Positions 1 through 8,745 are shown, numbered from the stretch's first letter. The stretch is 64,000 nt of DNA from Prochlorococcus sp. AG-363-C20 (GCA_003280295.1 QCFI01000001.1:1-64000); one strand, 5' to 3'. A program made the numbers and translations. The notes: generated by a model from the letters alone, not told the origin.

Positions 1-1
1 T

Positions 2-2302
2 GGATATACTCTCTCTCCACTTTTGTGGAAGAAGGTGGCTTGGGGCTTGTCTGCTGGTCGGGTTCAGTCAGTAGCAGTTAGATTGCTAGTACAAAGAGAA
101 CGAGCACGGAGGGCTTTTAGGAGTGGGAGCTATTGGGATTTAAAAGCCAATCTTGAGCAGAAAGGGAGTCATTTTGAAGCAAGACTTATCAAGCTTTCTG
201 GTCAAAAGATTGCCAATGGAAATGATTTTGACGAATCAACCGGGAAATTAAAGATAGGTGCCAATGCCCGACTGATAACTGAAAAAGAGGCAAGAAATCT
301 TGCCGATGATCTGCGTAATGCAGATTGGAAGGTTAAGGCTGTTGAAGAAAAACCTACTGTCAGAAAACCTGTTCCTCCTTTTACGACAAGCACACTTCAA
401 CAGGAGGCAAATCGCAAGTTGAGGCTTTCGGCTAGGGAGACTATGCGTTGTGCACAAGGTTTATATGAGCGGGGGTTTATTACTTATATGCGGACTGATT
501 CGGTTCATTTATCTTCTCAGGCAATAGAGGCTTCACGTAAATGTGTTGAGACTCGTTATGGACAGGAATACTTAAGTGAGAACGTTAGACAATTCAGAAC
601 GAAATCTCGTAATGCGCAGGAGGCTCATGAGGCTATTAGGCCAGCAGGAGAAAGTTTTAGGGCTCCTAATGAAATAGGTCTTGATGGACGTGATCTGTCT
701 TTATATGAGCTCATTTGGAAACGCACGGTTGCTAGTCAGATGGCAGAGGCACGTTTGACAATGCTTTCTATTGATTTAACAGTTGAAGAGGCTTCTTTTC
801 GAGCAAATGGTAAAAGGATTGATTTCCCAGGATTTTTTCGTGCATATGTAGAAGGAAATGATGATCCTGAAGCAGCATTAGAAGGTCAGGAGGTTTTGCT
901 TCCAGTATTGGATGTTGGAGACTCTCCTAAGCCAAAGGATTTAGAAGCTTTAGGGCACCAGACACAACCGCCTGCTCGTTATAGCGAAGCCTCTTTAGTC
1001 AAAATGCTTGAGAAAGAAGGTATAGGAAGACCTTCGACATATGCAAGCATAATTGGAACGATTGTTGATCGTGGGTATTCAACACTCGAGGGCAATTCAT
1101 TAATTCCAAGCTTTACTGCATTTGCTGTAACAGCTCTTTTGGAAGAGCATTTCCCAGATTTAGTTGATACAAGCTTTACAGCACGCATGGAGTCGACTTT
1201 AGATGAGATATCTACTGGAAAAGTTCAGTGGATTCCATACTTGGAGAATTTTTATAAGGGTAATGAAGGGTTGGAAACACAGGTTACTCAGAGAGAGGAC
1301 GATATTGATCCAGGTTTATCAAGAACTATTGATTTAGAAGGCCTTCCTTGTTTAGTTCGAATTGGCCGTTTTGGTGCATATCTTGAATCAAAGCGAGTTG
1401 GTGAGGATGGTGAAGAAGAGTTGATAAAAGCAACACTTCCTCAAGGACTTACGCCTGGTGAACTGGATGAAGAGAAAGTTGAACTTCTTCTAAAGCAGAA
1501 AACAGAAGGGCCTGAGGCTCTTGGGATAGACCCTGAAACCGAAGAAGAAATATATCTGCTTTTTGGGCAGTATGGTCCTTATGTTCAAAGGGGTCAGGTT
1601 AGTGAGGAAAACCCCAAGCCAAAACGTGCTTCTTTGCTTAAAGGAGTTAAGCCCGAGGACTTGTCCCTTGAAGAGGCAATTGGTCTTCTTAGGCTTCCTC
1701 GCTTATTGGGTGACCATCCCGATGGAGGAAGAATTCAGGCTGGTTTAGGTCGTTTTGGACCCTATGTTGTTTGGAACAAAGGCAAGGGGGAGAAAGACTA
1801 TCGCTCCATTAAGGGAGAAGATGATGTTCTTGTTGTTGATTTGGCTAGAGCACTTGAATTATTGGCAATACCTAAACGTGGAAGGGGTGGGAGAACAGCG
1901 CTGAAGGATCTTGGGATGCCCAAAGGAAGTGATGAAAAGATTCAAGTGTTCGATGGCCCCTATGGGCTTTATGTGAAGCAAGGGAAGATCAATGCTTCAC
2001 TTCCAGAAGGGAAAGGCGCAGAGGACATTACTCTTGAGGAAGCAGCGGAATTATTAGTAGCAAAGGCTGCTAGCAAGAAATCTAGTAGAAAGAAAACCAA
2101 AGCTAAGACAGCTTCTAAGTCTGCATCAAAATCCTCGACTAAATCCACCTCAAAGGCAGCTTCTAAGTCTGCATCAAAATCCTCGACTAAATCCACCTCA
2201 AAGGCCGCTAATAAGGCTGTAAACAGTCAAACTCGTTCGACAACAAAGTCAGGGAGGTTGCGAGCTAGTGCAGTCAAGGTAATCAAAATTGGGAATGTTT
2301 GA
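2..2302 (+). CDS. topA: DNA topoisomerase I, 5' end outside window
   Basis: Type IA topoisomerase that relaxes negative supercoils. The frame is open from the first bases, reading GYTLSPLLWKKVAWGLSAGR, a conserved internal block. The N-terminal TOPRIM domain therefore lies upstream of the window. The active-site tyrosine is in GFITYMRTDS, with the Tyr codon at 485-487. The C-terminal third has glycine-rich repeats of the FGPYV type (GRFGAYLES, FGQYGPYVQ, LGRFGPYVV, DGPYGLYVK), as in cyanobacterial TopA, and no CxxC zinc fingers. The last 70 residues form a Lys/Ser/Thr/Ala tail containing an exact 16-aa duplication. The next gene starts at the stop codon. Confidence 0.95.
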   Translation, partial: GYTLSPLLWKKVAWGLSAGRVQSVAVRLLVQRERARRAFRSGSYWDLKANLEQKGSHFEARLIKLSGQKIANGNDFDESTGKLKIGANARLITEKEARNLADDLRNADWKVKAVEEKPTVRKPVPPFTTSTLQQEANRKLRLSARETMRCAQGLYERGFITYMRTDSVHLSSQAIEASRKCVETRYGQEYLSENVRQFRTKSRNAQEAHEAIRPAGESFRAPNEIGLDGRDLSLYELIWKRTVASQMAEARLTMLSIDLTVEEASFRANGKRIDFPGFFRAYVEGNDDPEAALEGQEVLLPVLDVGDSPKPKDLEALGHQTQPPARYSEASLVKMLEKEGIGRPSTYASIIGTIVDRGYSTLEGNSLIPSFTAFAVTALLEEHFPDLVDTSFTARMESTLDEISTGKVQWIPYLENFYKGNEGLETQVTQREDDIDPGLSRTIDLEGLPCLVRIGRFGAYLESKRVGEDGEEELIKATLPQGLTPGELDEEKVELLLKQKTEGPEALGIDPETEEEIYLLFGQYGPYVQRGQVSEENPKPKRASLLKGVKPEDLSLEEAIGLLRLPRLLGDHPDGGRIQAGLGRFGPYVVWNKGKGEKDYRSIKGEDDVLVVDLARALELLAIPKRGRGGRTALKDLGMPKGSDEKIQVFDGPYGLYVKQGKINASLPEGKGAEDITLEEAAELLVAKAASKKSSRKKTKAKTASKSASKSSTKSTSKAASKSASKSSTKSTSKAANKAVNSQTRSTTKSGRLRASAVKVIKIGNV
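2111..2206 (+). repeat. 48-bp tandem duplication in topA tail
   Basis: Two adjacent 48-bp copies (2111-2158 and 2159-2206) differ only at their last base. Each encodes 16 residues of the ASKSASKSSTKSTSKA type. The repeat keeps frame and lengthens the basic C-terminal tail of TopA. Near identity at the DNA level suggests recent slippage or unequal recombination. Confidence 0.95.
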
Positions 2303-2799
2303 TGTTTACTTTGAAATCATCTTTCTTAGTAAGAATTTCGAAATCCTTCTTTCTTCCACTTCTTTTGTTATTAACTCAGTCTTGTTCAAATAAACCAATA
2401 GGGCAGGAGCTTTCGGAAAGTTTTGATTTTCCAGTTGAGAAGGAACCTGCAAAAGATTCAAATTCAAGGATAGTTAAACCTTATTCTTCAGCTCCTCTGA
2501 AACAAAAAGATGATAGAGCTTCATCAGAATCCGCAAGTTTCAATGAGGAAGTAATTAGCAAATCTAATTCTTCACTTAAGCTCGTTAGGAAACAAGTTAG
2601 ACGTCAGAAAAAAAATCCAATTTTTACTCCTCAGCCATATCGCATAACCATAAAACTTTCAGCAACAAACCCTTCAGCTCCAGCAGAAACAGTAACTAAG
2701 GCATTAAGAACAGCTGGAGTGATATTTGAGGTGGAGATGATTGAACGTATTGAGGATTCTTTGCCTAAAGCAGCAAGGCCTTTGAGAAAAAAACGATGA
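2302..2799 (+). CDS. putative lipoprotein, unknown function
   Basis: I do not recognise the family. An ATG at 2302 shares its A with the topA TGA stop, so translation is probably coupled; a TTG one codon upstream (2299) is the alternative. The N-terminus has basic residues, a Leu-rich hydrophobic stretch and the lipobox LTQSC, so it is predicted to be lipid-anchored by Lgt (encoded at 26184-27098). The middle is Ser/Lys-rich and probably disordered. The last 50 residues (PYRITIKLSATNPS onward) look like a small folded domain. It overlaps the next gene by 4 nt, consistent with an operon. Confidence 0.7.
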   Translation: MFTLKSSFLVRISKSFFLPLLLLLTQSCSNKPIGQELSESFDFPVEKEPAKDSNSRIVKPYSSAPLKQKDDRASSESASFNEEVISKSNSSLKLVRKQVRRQKKNPIFTPQPYRITIKLSATNPSAPAETVTKALRTAGVIFEVEMIERIEDSLPKAARPLRKKR

Positions 2800-3482
2800 T
2801 TAGATTTTTTAAGATAAACAAAAGAAAATCGTCGAGATCTTTTGGACCAATTAGCCGTTCGAAAGCTCTCAAGATGATGGAGGCTTCCTATTTGGCAGCT
2901 TCTTCGGCATTGCTATGGATTGCCCTTTATTATTTACCAATTGGGGGTGCTCTTTTTAGGCTTGCATTGCCATTGCCGTTAGCACTCTTACAAGTTCGAC
3001 GTGGCTTTAGAACAGGTTTTGAGGGGGTTTCCCTTGCGGTTTTGCTTTTATCGGCGCTGATGGGACCAGTTCGCGGACCTTTGGTTCTCTTTCCTTATGG
3101 CTTGCTTGCCTTATGGCTTGGTTGGAGTTGGCATCGTGGATTGAGTTGGTGGGTTAGTTGGGGTTGTGGAGTATTTCTAGGAACCTTTGGTTTCTTCGTT
3201 CGGGTTTTAATTCTTTCTTTTTTGGTAGGGGAAAATCTTTGGGTAGTGATTACGCGTGCAGGATCGGTTTTGATTGAACGTTTGGTTGAATTGTTCAGTC
3301 TCCAACTCGTCCCAGAACTTTCTCAGGTCCAGATTGCTGCTTTTTTTCTTGTTGTTGTTCAGGAAATGATTTATGTGTTAACTCTGCATGCATTGGCTTA
3401 TTGGATTTTTCCTCGTTTGCAGGCATCTATACCTGAACCACCAACTTTATTAAATGGTCTTTTTGCTCTTGAATCTCTTTGA
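2796..3482 (+). CDS. DUF2232-type integral membrane protein
   Basis: A 228-aa, very hydrophobic protein with about six membrane segments after a basic N-terminus (KINKRKSSRSFG). The pattern of an N-terminal helix followed by a PLPLALLQVRRG segment, and its position before a cobT-like gene, match the cyanobacterial DUF2232 family from memory. Function is unknown. The start ATG overlaps the preceding stop (ATGA), and the 3' end overlaps the next frame by 29 nt, so it is probably the third gene of an operon. Confidence 0.7.
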   Translation: MIRFFKINKRKSSRSFGPISRSKALKMMEASYLAASSALLWIALYYLPIGGALFRLALPLPLALLQVRRGFRTGFEGVSLAVLLLSALMGPVRGPLVLFPYGLLALWLGWSWHRGLSWWVSWGCGVFLGTFGFFVRVLILSFLVGENLWVVITRAGSVLIERLVELFSLQLVPELSQVQIAAFFLVVVQEMIYVLTLHALAYWIFPRLQASIPEPPTLLNGLFALESL

Positions 3483-4665
3483 GCCTGGGAAAAGCAATGA
3501 CTCTTTTTTTGAACTCCCTCCTGGGTGTAAGGCTTTTGGGGTTGGAGCATCTTCAATGCGTAGTCAAAATTGGCTTGAAAGTTGGGTAAAAAATTTCCAA
3601 GATTGTGCTGCATTATTGGTCTTAGCAGGGTCTCGTACTGCTGAAGTGGAAGGTATCTCAGCGGCTGGTGCTACTTCAGATGCTCGTCGCTATACAGCTA
3701 TAGCAGATGCAGAACTTCTTTTGAATGGGCCACTTGGTCCAAACCATTGGCCTTTACCTCCTCTTGCTGCTGGTGTTTCTCCCGCATTGATTAGTTATGT
3801 CGCTTCACGCTTTGTTGGTATGAACCCGCTGGTTTTGGCAGTGGGATTACATCACATGCCTTCATTCCCACATCTTCGCCTTGAACTGCCTTCATGTGGA
3901 CCTGCTGCTTGTTTGAGTACAGGGGATGCTATGCAATTTGTTCGAGTTCAATATCTTTGGGACAAAGGATACTCAATGGGTCTGAAATTACGCAAACCAC
4001 TTTTACTGGCTGAATGTGTCCCTGGTGGAACAACAACAGCTCAAGCTGTGCTTACTGGCCTTGGCTTATCAGTTGCAGATCTCATTAGTGGAAGTGTTAT
4101 GAACCCTCCGATTGCAATAAAAACAGATTTAGTCGAAAGGGGTCTAAGAAAAGCAGATTTAGGTTTGAAGCCTTCTCCTAAGAGATTGCTAGCAGCTGTA
4201 GGTGACCCTTTCCAAGTGGTTGCTGCTGGGCTTTTGTTAGGAGCTAGAAAAGCAGGACAGCAAGTTCTATTAGGTGGTGGATGTCAAATGCTGGCAGTTT
4301 TAGCTTTGGCGCTTGAAGAGTTGTCGGTATCTTTACGTTCAAGTTTTGTTGAAGGTATTGTTTTGGGGACAACGGCCTGGCTTCTAGAAGAAGTGAATTC
4401 CAAGGACCAGGCAGAAAGTTCTTTTGTTAGATTACTAGATCTTGTTGGTGATCATTTTAAAGTTGGTCTTTTGGGAATGTCTACCGGCTTGCGTTTTAAT
4501 GCTAGTAGCCATGAGGCATTAAGGGATTATGAAAGGGGATACATTAAAGAAGGTGTAGGTGCTGGAGCGTTCGCGTTATTAGCTCAGTTTAAGGGAGCTG
4601 ATTGTAAGGATTTGGTTGATGATTGCGAAGTGTCTTTAACTAAATTACAAAAGAGAACTACTTGA
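3454..4665 (+). CDS. CobT-like nicotinate-nucleotide phosphoribosyltransferase family protein
   Basis: It resembles the cyanobacterial/archaeal branch (TIGR00303 type) of nicotinate mononucleotide:dimethylbenzimidazole phosphoribosyltransferase, which acts in lower-ligand activation for cobalamin. Seen in the sequence: EGISAAGATSDARRYT near residue 65, the Gly-rich ECVPGGTTTAQAVLTGLG in the middle, and LLGGGCQMLAVLALALEEL. The length of 403 aa fits. The start is uncertain: ATG 3454 overlaps the previous gene by 29 nt and TTG 3469 is also possible. Substrate cannot be inferred; marine picocyanobacteria make pseudocobalamin with adenine as lower ligand, so activity on dimethylbenzimidazole is not assured. 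Confidence 0.8.
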   Translation: MVFLLLNLFEPGKSNDSFFELPPGCKAFGVGASSMRSQNWLESWVKNFQDCAALLVLAGSRTAEVEGISAAGATSDARRYTAIADAELLLNGPLGPNHWPLPPLAAGVSPALISYVASRFVGMNPLVLAVGLHHMPSFPHLRLELPSCGPAACLSTGDAMQFVRVQYLWDKGYSMGLKLRKPLLLAECVPGGTTTAQAVLTGLGLSVADLISGSVMNPPIAIKTDLVERGLRKADLGLKPSPKRLLAAVGDPFQVVAAGLLLGARKAGQQVLLGGGCQMLAVLALALEELSVSLRSSFVEGIVLGTTAWLLEEVNSKDQAESSFVRLLDLVGDHFKVGLLGMSTGLRFNASSHEALRDYERGYIKEGVGAGAFALLAQFKGADCKDLVDDCEVSLTKLQKRTT

Positions 4666-4696
4666 TGAAGTTGTTTGATCAATTAATGTCTAAAGC

Positions 4697-5704
4697 ATGA
4701 GAGCAGACATGCTTAAAAGAAGAGAGTTCTTTCAACTAAGCTTATTGGCTGGCCTTGCTGGGATTGTAGGTTGTGGGAAAAGTTCATTTCACCCAATTCT
4801 TAGTAGTGCTTCTTCGGAAAATCTCCCAAAAGAATTGTTGAAGGCTTTGCCAGAGCCCTGGGTGTTTAAGTCTTTAGAAGTTGGATCTGGCCAAGACTTA
4901 TTTCAATCGGCTGTAAATTCAGGAGCTGATCTCCTCGCAATTGGCGATGGCTGGATTCCTGAGTTTTTAAAAGAAGAGCTTTATCCAATTCAATCTGAAG
5001 CAATATTGTCTCGCCTAGATAGGCAAGCTAAAGAATTCCTTGAGGGTTTTGGATTAACAATTTCAGCAAAAATTTTACCTATAGGAGTTAGCCCTTGGGT
5101 GATGCTTTTTAGGAATGGAGAGAAGTGGCTCTCTAGAGCTAATGAAGGTTGGAATGTTTTGTTGGACCCTGAGTTGACTGGGCATTTGGTTCTGCCAGCA
5201 AGTCCTCGACTGATTATGTCTCTAGCTGATCGAATTGAAGAGACTGATGGATTACGTAAATTGCGACAACAAGCATTAACTTTTGATGATCGTAATGGCT
5301 TGAATTGGCTCCTTTCTGGGAAGGCTCGTGTTGTGATTTTGCCTCTTTACCGATGTTTCAGAAGCTTGAGCAGAGATCCTCGATTAAGTATTGCTTTCCC
5401 TCTGAGTGGAGCTCCTTTGCATTGGACTGTATTAGTACGACCTAATGTTTCTAAACAGTTTTTTCCTGAATCTTGGCTTGATGAAGCTTGGTCTATGCCT
5501 TTACTTGGAAAACTATTAGCAAGAGGATGGATCCCTCCTCTTCCAACTTCAGAACTTCTTGAGGCAATTCACTATCTTCCGGATGCTAAAAAAACAATTA
5601 TTCTTCCTCCTGAACCATTTTGGGAGAACAGTTGGTCTTTCTCTCCACTTTCAAAATTTGAAATGAAAGGCCTTGAAAAAAGATGGTCGCAGTCAACCCC
5701 ATAG
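4697..5704 (+). CDS. putative periplasmic solute-binding protein with Tat/lipobox signal
   Basis: The N-terminus has a twin-arginine-like KRREFF motif (Arg 8-9), a hydrophobic stretch and Cys 26 in a lipobox (GIVGC). It therefore looks like a lipoprotein exported by Tat. The body resembles polyamine or iron-type extracellular binding proteins (GSGQDLFQSAVNSGADLLAIGDGWIPEF; PIGVSPWVMLFRNG), but I cannot name the ligand. No permease or ATPase is adjacent. A second ATG at 4709 sits just before the KRRE motif and is an equally good start. The 3' end overlaps the convergent reductase gene by 12 nt. Confidence 0.65.
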   Translation: MRADMLKRREFFQLSLLAGLAGIVGCGKSSFHPILSSASSENLPKELLKALPEPWVFKSLEVGSGQDLFQSAVNSGADLLAIGDGWIPEFLKEELYPIQSEAILSRLDRQAKEFLEGFGLTISAKILPIGVSPWVMLFRNGEKWLSRANEGWNVLLDPELTGHLVLPASPRLIMSLADRIEETDGLRKLRQQALTFDDRNGLNWLLSGKARVVILPLYRCFRSLSRDPRLSIAFPLSGAPLHWTVLVRPNVSKQFFPESWLDEAWSMPLLGKLLARGWIPPLPTSELLEAIHYLPDAKKTIILPPEPFWENSWSFSPLSKFEMKGLEKRWSQSTP

Positions 5705-6862
5705 CCTTTTTTTCGGTTTGTCTTTTAATCGTATGTGAGTCTCTTGAAGAAGCTTTGGAATATCTAAGTTATTTGGACACCTAGGTATGCATTCCTTGCA
5801 GCTTTCACAAGCACTTGCATTAATGCTTTCCCACCAATGCCCTGCTTTCCCAATAAGGTTGTATCTCTCTTTTGTAAAGGCTTTTAGGTCATGGCCAATA
5901 AGTAAGTTGCGAAGCTGAAGAATCTCTGGGATTGGCACTTTATTTGGACAAGGCAGACATGCCTCGCATGATCCGCATAGACTTTTTTGTAGTCGAAGTT
6001 TCATTCCTTCTTGAAGGTGATGAATTGCTTTCTTTTCTAAATCGTTTAGCGGGCCGTCACTATTTCTAAGTTTTTTTGCATGCTCTAGGTCTTTTGGTTC
6101 AGCTGCTCCAAGGGTTAATGTACTTATACCTTCCGATAATAGAAATCTGTAGGCCAGTTCAAGAGGTTGAAGAGGGCGACAATCTTGAATGAGTGTTTTG
6201 CTTGGGTTTTGTAGTTGTCCACCTTTGTCAACGGGTGAGATTGCCATAACCCCCATACCTTTTTTTAAAGCGATTTTTGCAAGAGGGATTTTTCTTGGAT
6301 CCAGCAGGTGCAAATGCAAGCTACAGAATTGAAATCGATTGCTTTCAAGCGCTTTTTGTATAAGTGAAAAAGAGCCATGGGAACTGAAGCCAACTTGGCC
6401 GATAAGATTCTCCTCTTCAGCCCACTTCAATAAAGCAGCCCCTTCTCCTTTTAAGGTCCAGTCAAGGTGTTCTTGAAGGTTGAGTCCATGCACGGCAAGA
6501 TTGTCAATTCTTTTTAAATTGAGTCTCTCAAGAATTAATTTCAGATGATTCTTTCCTTCTTTTAGACTTAGGCCTGGTAAGAGTTTGCTGGTTATTACCC
6601 ATCTGTTTATTGGTGCGATCTTGTTTCTTTGCAGTCGCTTAAGAGCTTCTCCTAGGAAATTCTCTGCAGAGCCATATACAGGAGCTGTTTCTAGGTGATT
6701 AATTCCAGCCATGTGAGCTGCTTTTACAACTGCATACATCTGATCTGTGGAATCAATAGCTCTCATAGTGCCCAGAGTGAAAAGACTCACCCTTGGTCCT
6801 CGGCCGAATCCGTGACGAACTTCTTTAATTCTGCTTTTTAGTGTTGGAATCGTTTTGATCAA
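5693..6862 (-). CDS. aldo/keto reductase with C-terminal 4Fe-4S ferredoxin domain
   Basis: The N-terminal 270 residues are an aldo/keto reductase barrel (TLGTMRAIDST; NHLETAPVYGSAENFLGEAL with the catalytic Tyr). The C-terminus carries Cys clusters CGSCEACLPCPNKVPIPEIL and CESCKECIPRCPNNLDIP, typical of two 4Fe-4S clusters in the AKR-ferredoxin fusion family. Substrate is unknown. The only start giving the complete N-terminus is TTG at 6862, inside the 3' end of the upstream nuclease gene (38-nt overlap); the next ATG (6764) would cut into the barrel. The start is therefore uncertain, but the function class is solid. Confidence 0.88.
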   Translation of the reverse strand: MIKTIPTLKSRIKEVRHGFGRGPRVSLFTLGTMRAIDSTDQMYAVVKAAHMAGINHLETAPVYGSAENFLGEALKRLQRNKIAPINRWVITSKLLPGLSLKEGKNHLKLILERLNLKRIDNLAVHGLNLQEHLDWTLKGEGAALLKWAEEENLIGQVGFSSHGSFSLIQKALESNRFQFCSLHLHLLDPRKIPLAKIALKKGMGVMAISPVDKGGQLQNPSKTLIQDCRPLQPLELAYRFLLSEGISTLTLGAAEPKDLEHAKKLRNSDGPLNDLEKKAIHHLQEGMKLRLQKSLCGSCEACLPCPNKVPIPEILQLRNLLIGHDLKAFTKERYNLIGKAGHWWESINASACESCKECIPRCPNNLDIPKLLQETHIRLKDKPKKRLWG

Positions 6863-7409
6863 AGGGGTTCTCGTTGATTTGATCGTTGTCTTTTAAATGA
6901 CGAATCAGATCTGCAGGGCTGACATTGTTCAAGAAACGACGAAATTCATCTTGATCTTCTGCATCTGCTTCTTCATCAACTGGAATGGCCGCTTCCGCTA
7001 CTACCTTCTCAAGCATCCATATAGAACAATTTGTGCGTATTGCAAGGGCTATTGCATCGCTTGGTCGAGCTTCTACTTCAATTATTGCAGTGGGAGCTTC
7101 TTCAGGATTTTCAACAGTTGACTTTTTAAAATGAAGTTTAAGAACGGCCTGAAAATTGCTTTTCTCTATCGTATGAATAATTACCCGATCTAATTTAAGG
7201 TTCCCTAAATTTAAAAGAGAGACCATTAGGTCGTGAGTAAGTGGTGGCCTATTGGTTTGAGGTTGTTGGAATCCTGCAACTATGTTGTGTGCTTGTGCAT
7301 GGTCGATCCATATTGGGACTTGGCGTCTTCCAGAAGGATCACGTAGCAAAATTATTGGGGAGCGGTTGGCAGCGTCGAGACCTAAACCCGCTATGGTCAT
7401 TTCGACCAC
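6825..7409 (-). CDS. bifunctional nuclease family protein (DUF151)
   Basis: The N-terminus MVEMTIAGLGLDAANRSPII and the following RDPSGRRQVPIWIDHAQAHN are the hallmark of the BFN/DUF151 family, RNase/DNase proteins also found in plants. The C-terminus is acidic and Asn/Asp-rich. The start is GTG at 7409, chosen because cyanobacterial members commonly begin MVEM; ATG 7400 is the alternative. It is divergent from ribE with about 60 nt between them and overlaps the downstream reductase start. Confidence 0.88.
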   Translation of the reverse strand: MVEMTIAGLGLDAANRSPIILLRDPSGRRQVPIWIDHAQAHNIVAGFQQPQTNRPPLTHDLMVSLLNLGNLKLDRVIIHTIEKSNFQAVLKLHFKKSTVENPEEAPTAIIEVEARPSDAIALAIRTNCSIWMLEKVVAEAAIPVDEEADAEDQDEFRRFLNNVSPADLIRHLKDNDQINENPFDQNDSNTKKQN

Positions 7410-7469
7410 TGTTCCTCCAGCACCCTTTGTCCGATTATGGCTTAAGTATTCAAAAATTTGCCACTTGTC

Positions 7470-8138
7470 ATGTTTACTGGCTTAATTCATACGATCGGAA
7501 TAGTTAATCGTCGAGGAGAGGGTTTAGCAGTAGAAGGTTGTGAACCTTTTGCACCTTTGAAACTTGGAGAAAGTGTTGCAGTTGATGGGATTTGTTTAAC
7601 AGTGACTGGCCTTTTAGGAAGTGGATTTCTTGCTGATGTGAGTGAGGAAACTTTAAGTCGAACAACTCTTGGAATGAAGGCTCAACGAGGTGATTTTGTT
7701 AACCTTGAACCCGCACTTCGTCTTTCTGATCGTTTAGATGGCCATTTGGTTAGTGGCCATATAGATGGTCTTGGGAAAGTAGTTTCTATTGAAGAGCTAA
7801 GTAATTCTTGGCGTTTAGAGGTGACTTGGAATGATTTTGACTACGGTAGATATATTTGCGAAAAAGGAAGTATCGCTATTGATGGAATAAGTCTTACAGT
7901 CGGTGGTTGTTCAGAAAAGGGAAGTAGGTTCTGGATAGCGATCATTCCTCAAACTTGGCAAAGTACTTCCCTTAAATACTTATCTGTTGGATCATTAGTA
8001 AATCTAGAAGCTGATTTAATGGCGAAATATGCTGAGTCGTTATTAAGGAGTTTAAATGTAATCCCCTCAGGCTCTGAAATGAATAACCTTTCTTCTGAAG
8101 TGTCTAAGGAGTGGTTAGCTAAACATGGTTGGACTTAA
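7470..8138 (+). CDS. ribE: riboflavin synthase, alpha chain
   Basis: Dismutates two 6,7-dimethyl-8-ribityllumazine molecules to riboflavin. It starts with the near-universal MFTGLI motif at ATG 7470. The two lumazine-binding repeats are visible: GESVAVDGICLTV with LVSGHIDGLGKV in the first half, and GSIAIDGISLTV in the second. The length of 222 aa is normal. No other rib genes are adjacent and no FMN riboswitch was seen in the short 60-nt leader. A stem-loop terminator follows. Confidence 0.95.
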   Translation: MFTGLIHTIGIVNRRGEGLAVEGCEPFAPLKLGESVAVDGICLTVTGLLGSGFLADVSEETLSRTTLGMKAQRGDFVNLEPALRLSDRLDGHLVSGHIDGLGKVVSIEELSNSWRLEVTWNDFDYGRYICEKGSIAIDGISLTVGGCSEKGSRFWIAIIPQTWQSTSLKYLSVGSLVNLEADLMAKYAESLLRSLNVIPSGSEMNNLSSEVSKEWLAKHGWT

Positions 8139-8161
8139 AAATAAAAGCAATTTGGGAAGAA

Positions 8162-8206
8162 AAGACATATGTATAAGTTCTGATTCCATTGAATATGTCT
8201 TAATTT
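8162..8206 (+). terminator. intrinsic terminator after ribE
   Basis: A perfect 9-bp stem (AAGACATAT, 8162-8170, with ATATGTCTT, 8193-8201) closes a 22-nt loop and is followed by AATTTTTATC. It lies 23 nt after the ribE stop, between convergent genes. Confidence 0.6.
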
Positions 8207-8295
8207 TTATCTTTTGCATAAACAATTAACCTGAAAAAACTTATCAAGTCAATTAATTGCCTTGCAATTTTGATTCGTATTAAAAGTTTTTCTCT

Positions 8296-8652
8296 TCAAT
8301 TCTTCCTTTCTAATGGAAGTAGCCATATGGCTTTTGAGTCTTTGCGGATTTCGATTCGGAACTCTTGGCCAGGTTCAAGACCAAGCTTTTTTGTATAGGC
8401 ATGGCCTATTAAAAGATTTCCATTTCCGTGAACACGTGTTCGGAATTCTGCCTGGCGGCCTCTAGAAGATCTTCGCCCAGGACGATTTGTGGTGCGAAGC
8501 TTGTACCCTTTGGCTTCTACCAAAGCTTTGTAGAAGCTTTTTCGTAGAACCCTCCCACTTGGCCCTACATACCCGCATCCTCTAGCAATTTCGTCCTCAG
8601 GACGATTGCTTAGAGATCTGGCTTTGTCAAGTAGTTCTTTTCCGACCAGCAT
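8296..8652 (-). CDS. cyanobacterial AbrB-type transcriptional regulator
   Basis: A 118-aa protein of the cyAbrB family: MLVGKELLDKARSLSNRPED at the N-terminus, then GCGYVGPSGRVLRKSFYKAL. The AbrB-like DNA-binding fold is C-terminal (RTRVHGNGNLLIGHAYTKKL onward), the reverse of Bacillus AbrB. In other cyanobacteria cyAbrBs influence carbon/nitrogen balance; targets here cannot be read from sequence. It stands alone, convergent to ribE and about 90 nt beyond ctaE, which also reads leftward. Confidence 0.9.
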   Translation of the reverse strand: MLVGKELLDKARSLSNRPEDEIARGCGYVGPSGRVLRKSFYKALVEAKGYKLRTTNRPGRRSSRGRQAEFRTRVHGNGNLLIGHAYTKKLGLEPGQEFRIEIRKDSKAIWLLPLERKN

Positions 8653-8745
8653 TTGCCAGTATTAGTTAAGTTAATTCTGACGAGTAAGTTCAATTGTGGC
8701 AAGGAATTGATCGAAACTTTTTTGCTGGTAACAAGATTTACTAGA

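Noticed and set aside
1969-2196. Antisense open frame across the topA repeats
   Set aside because: It is produced by the repetitive Ser/Lys coding sequence in the opposite strand and has no independent support.
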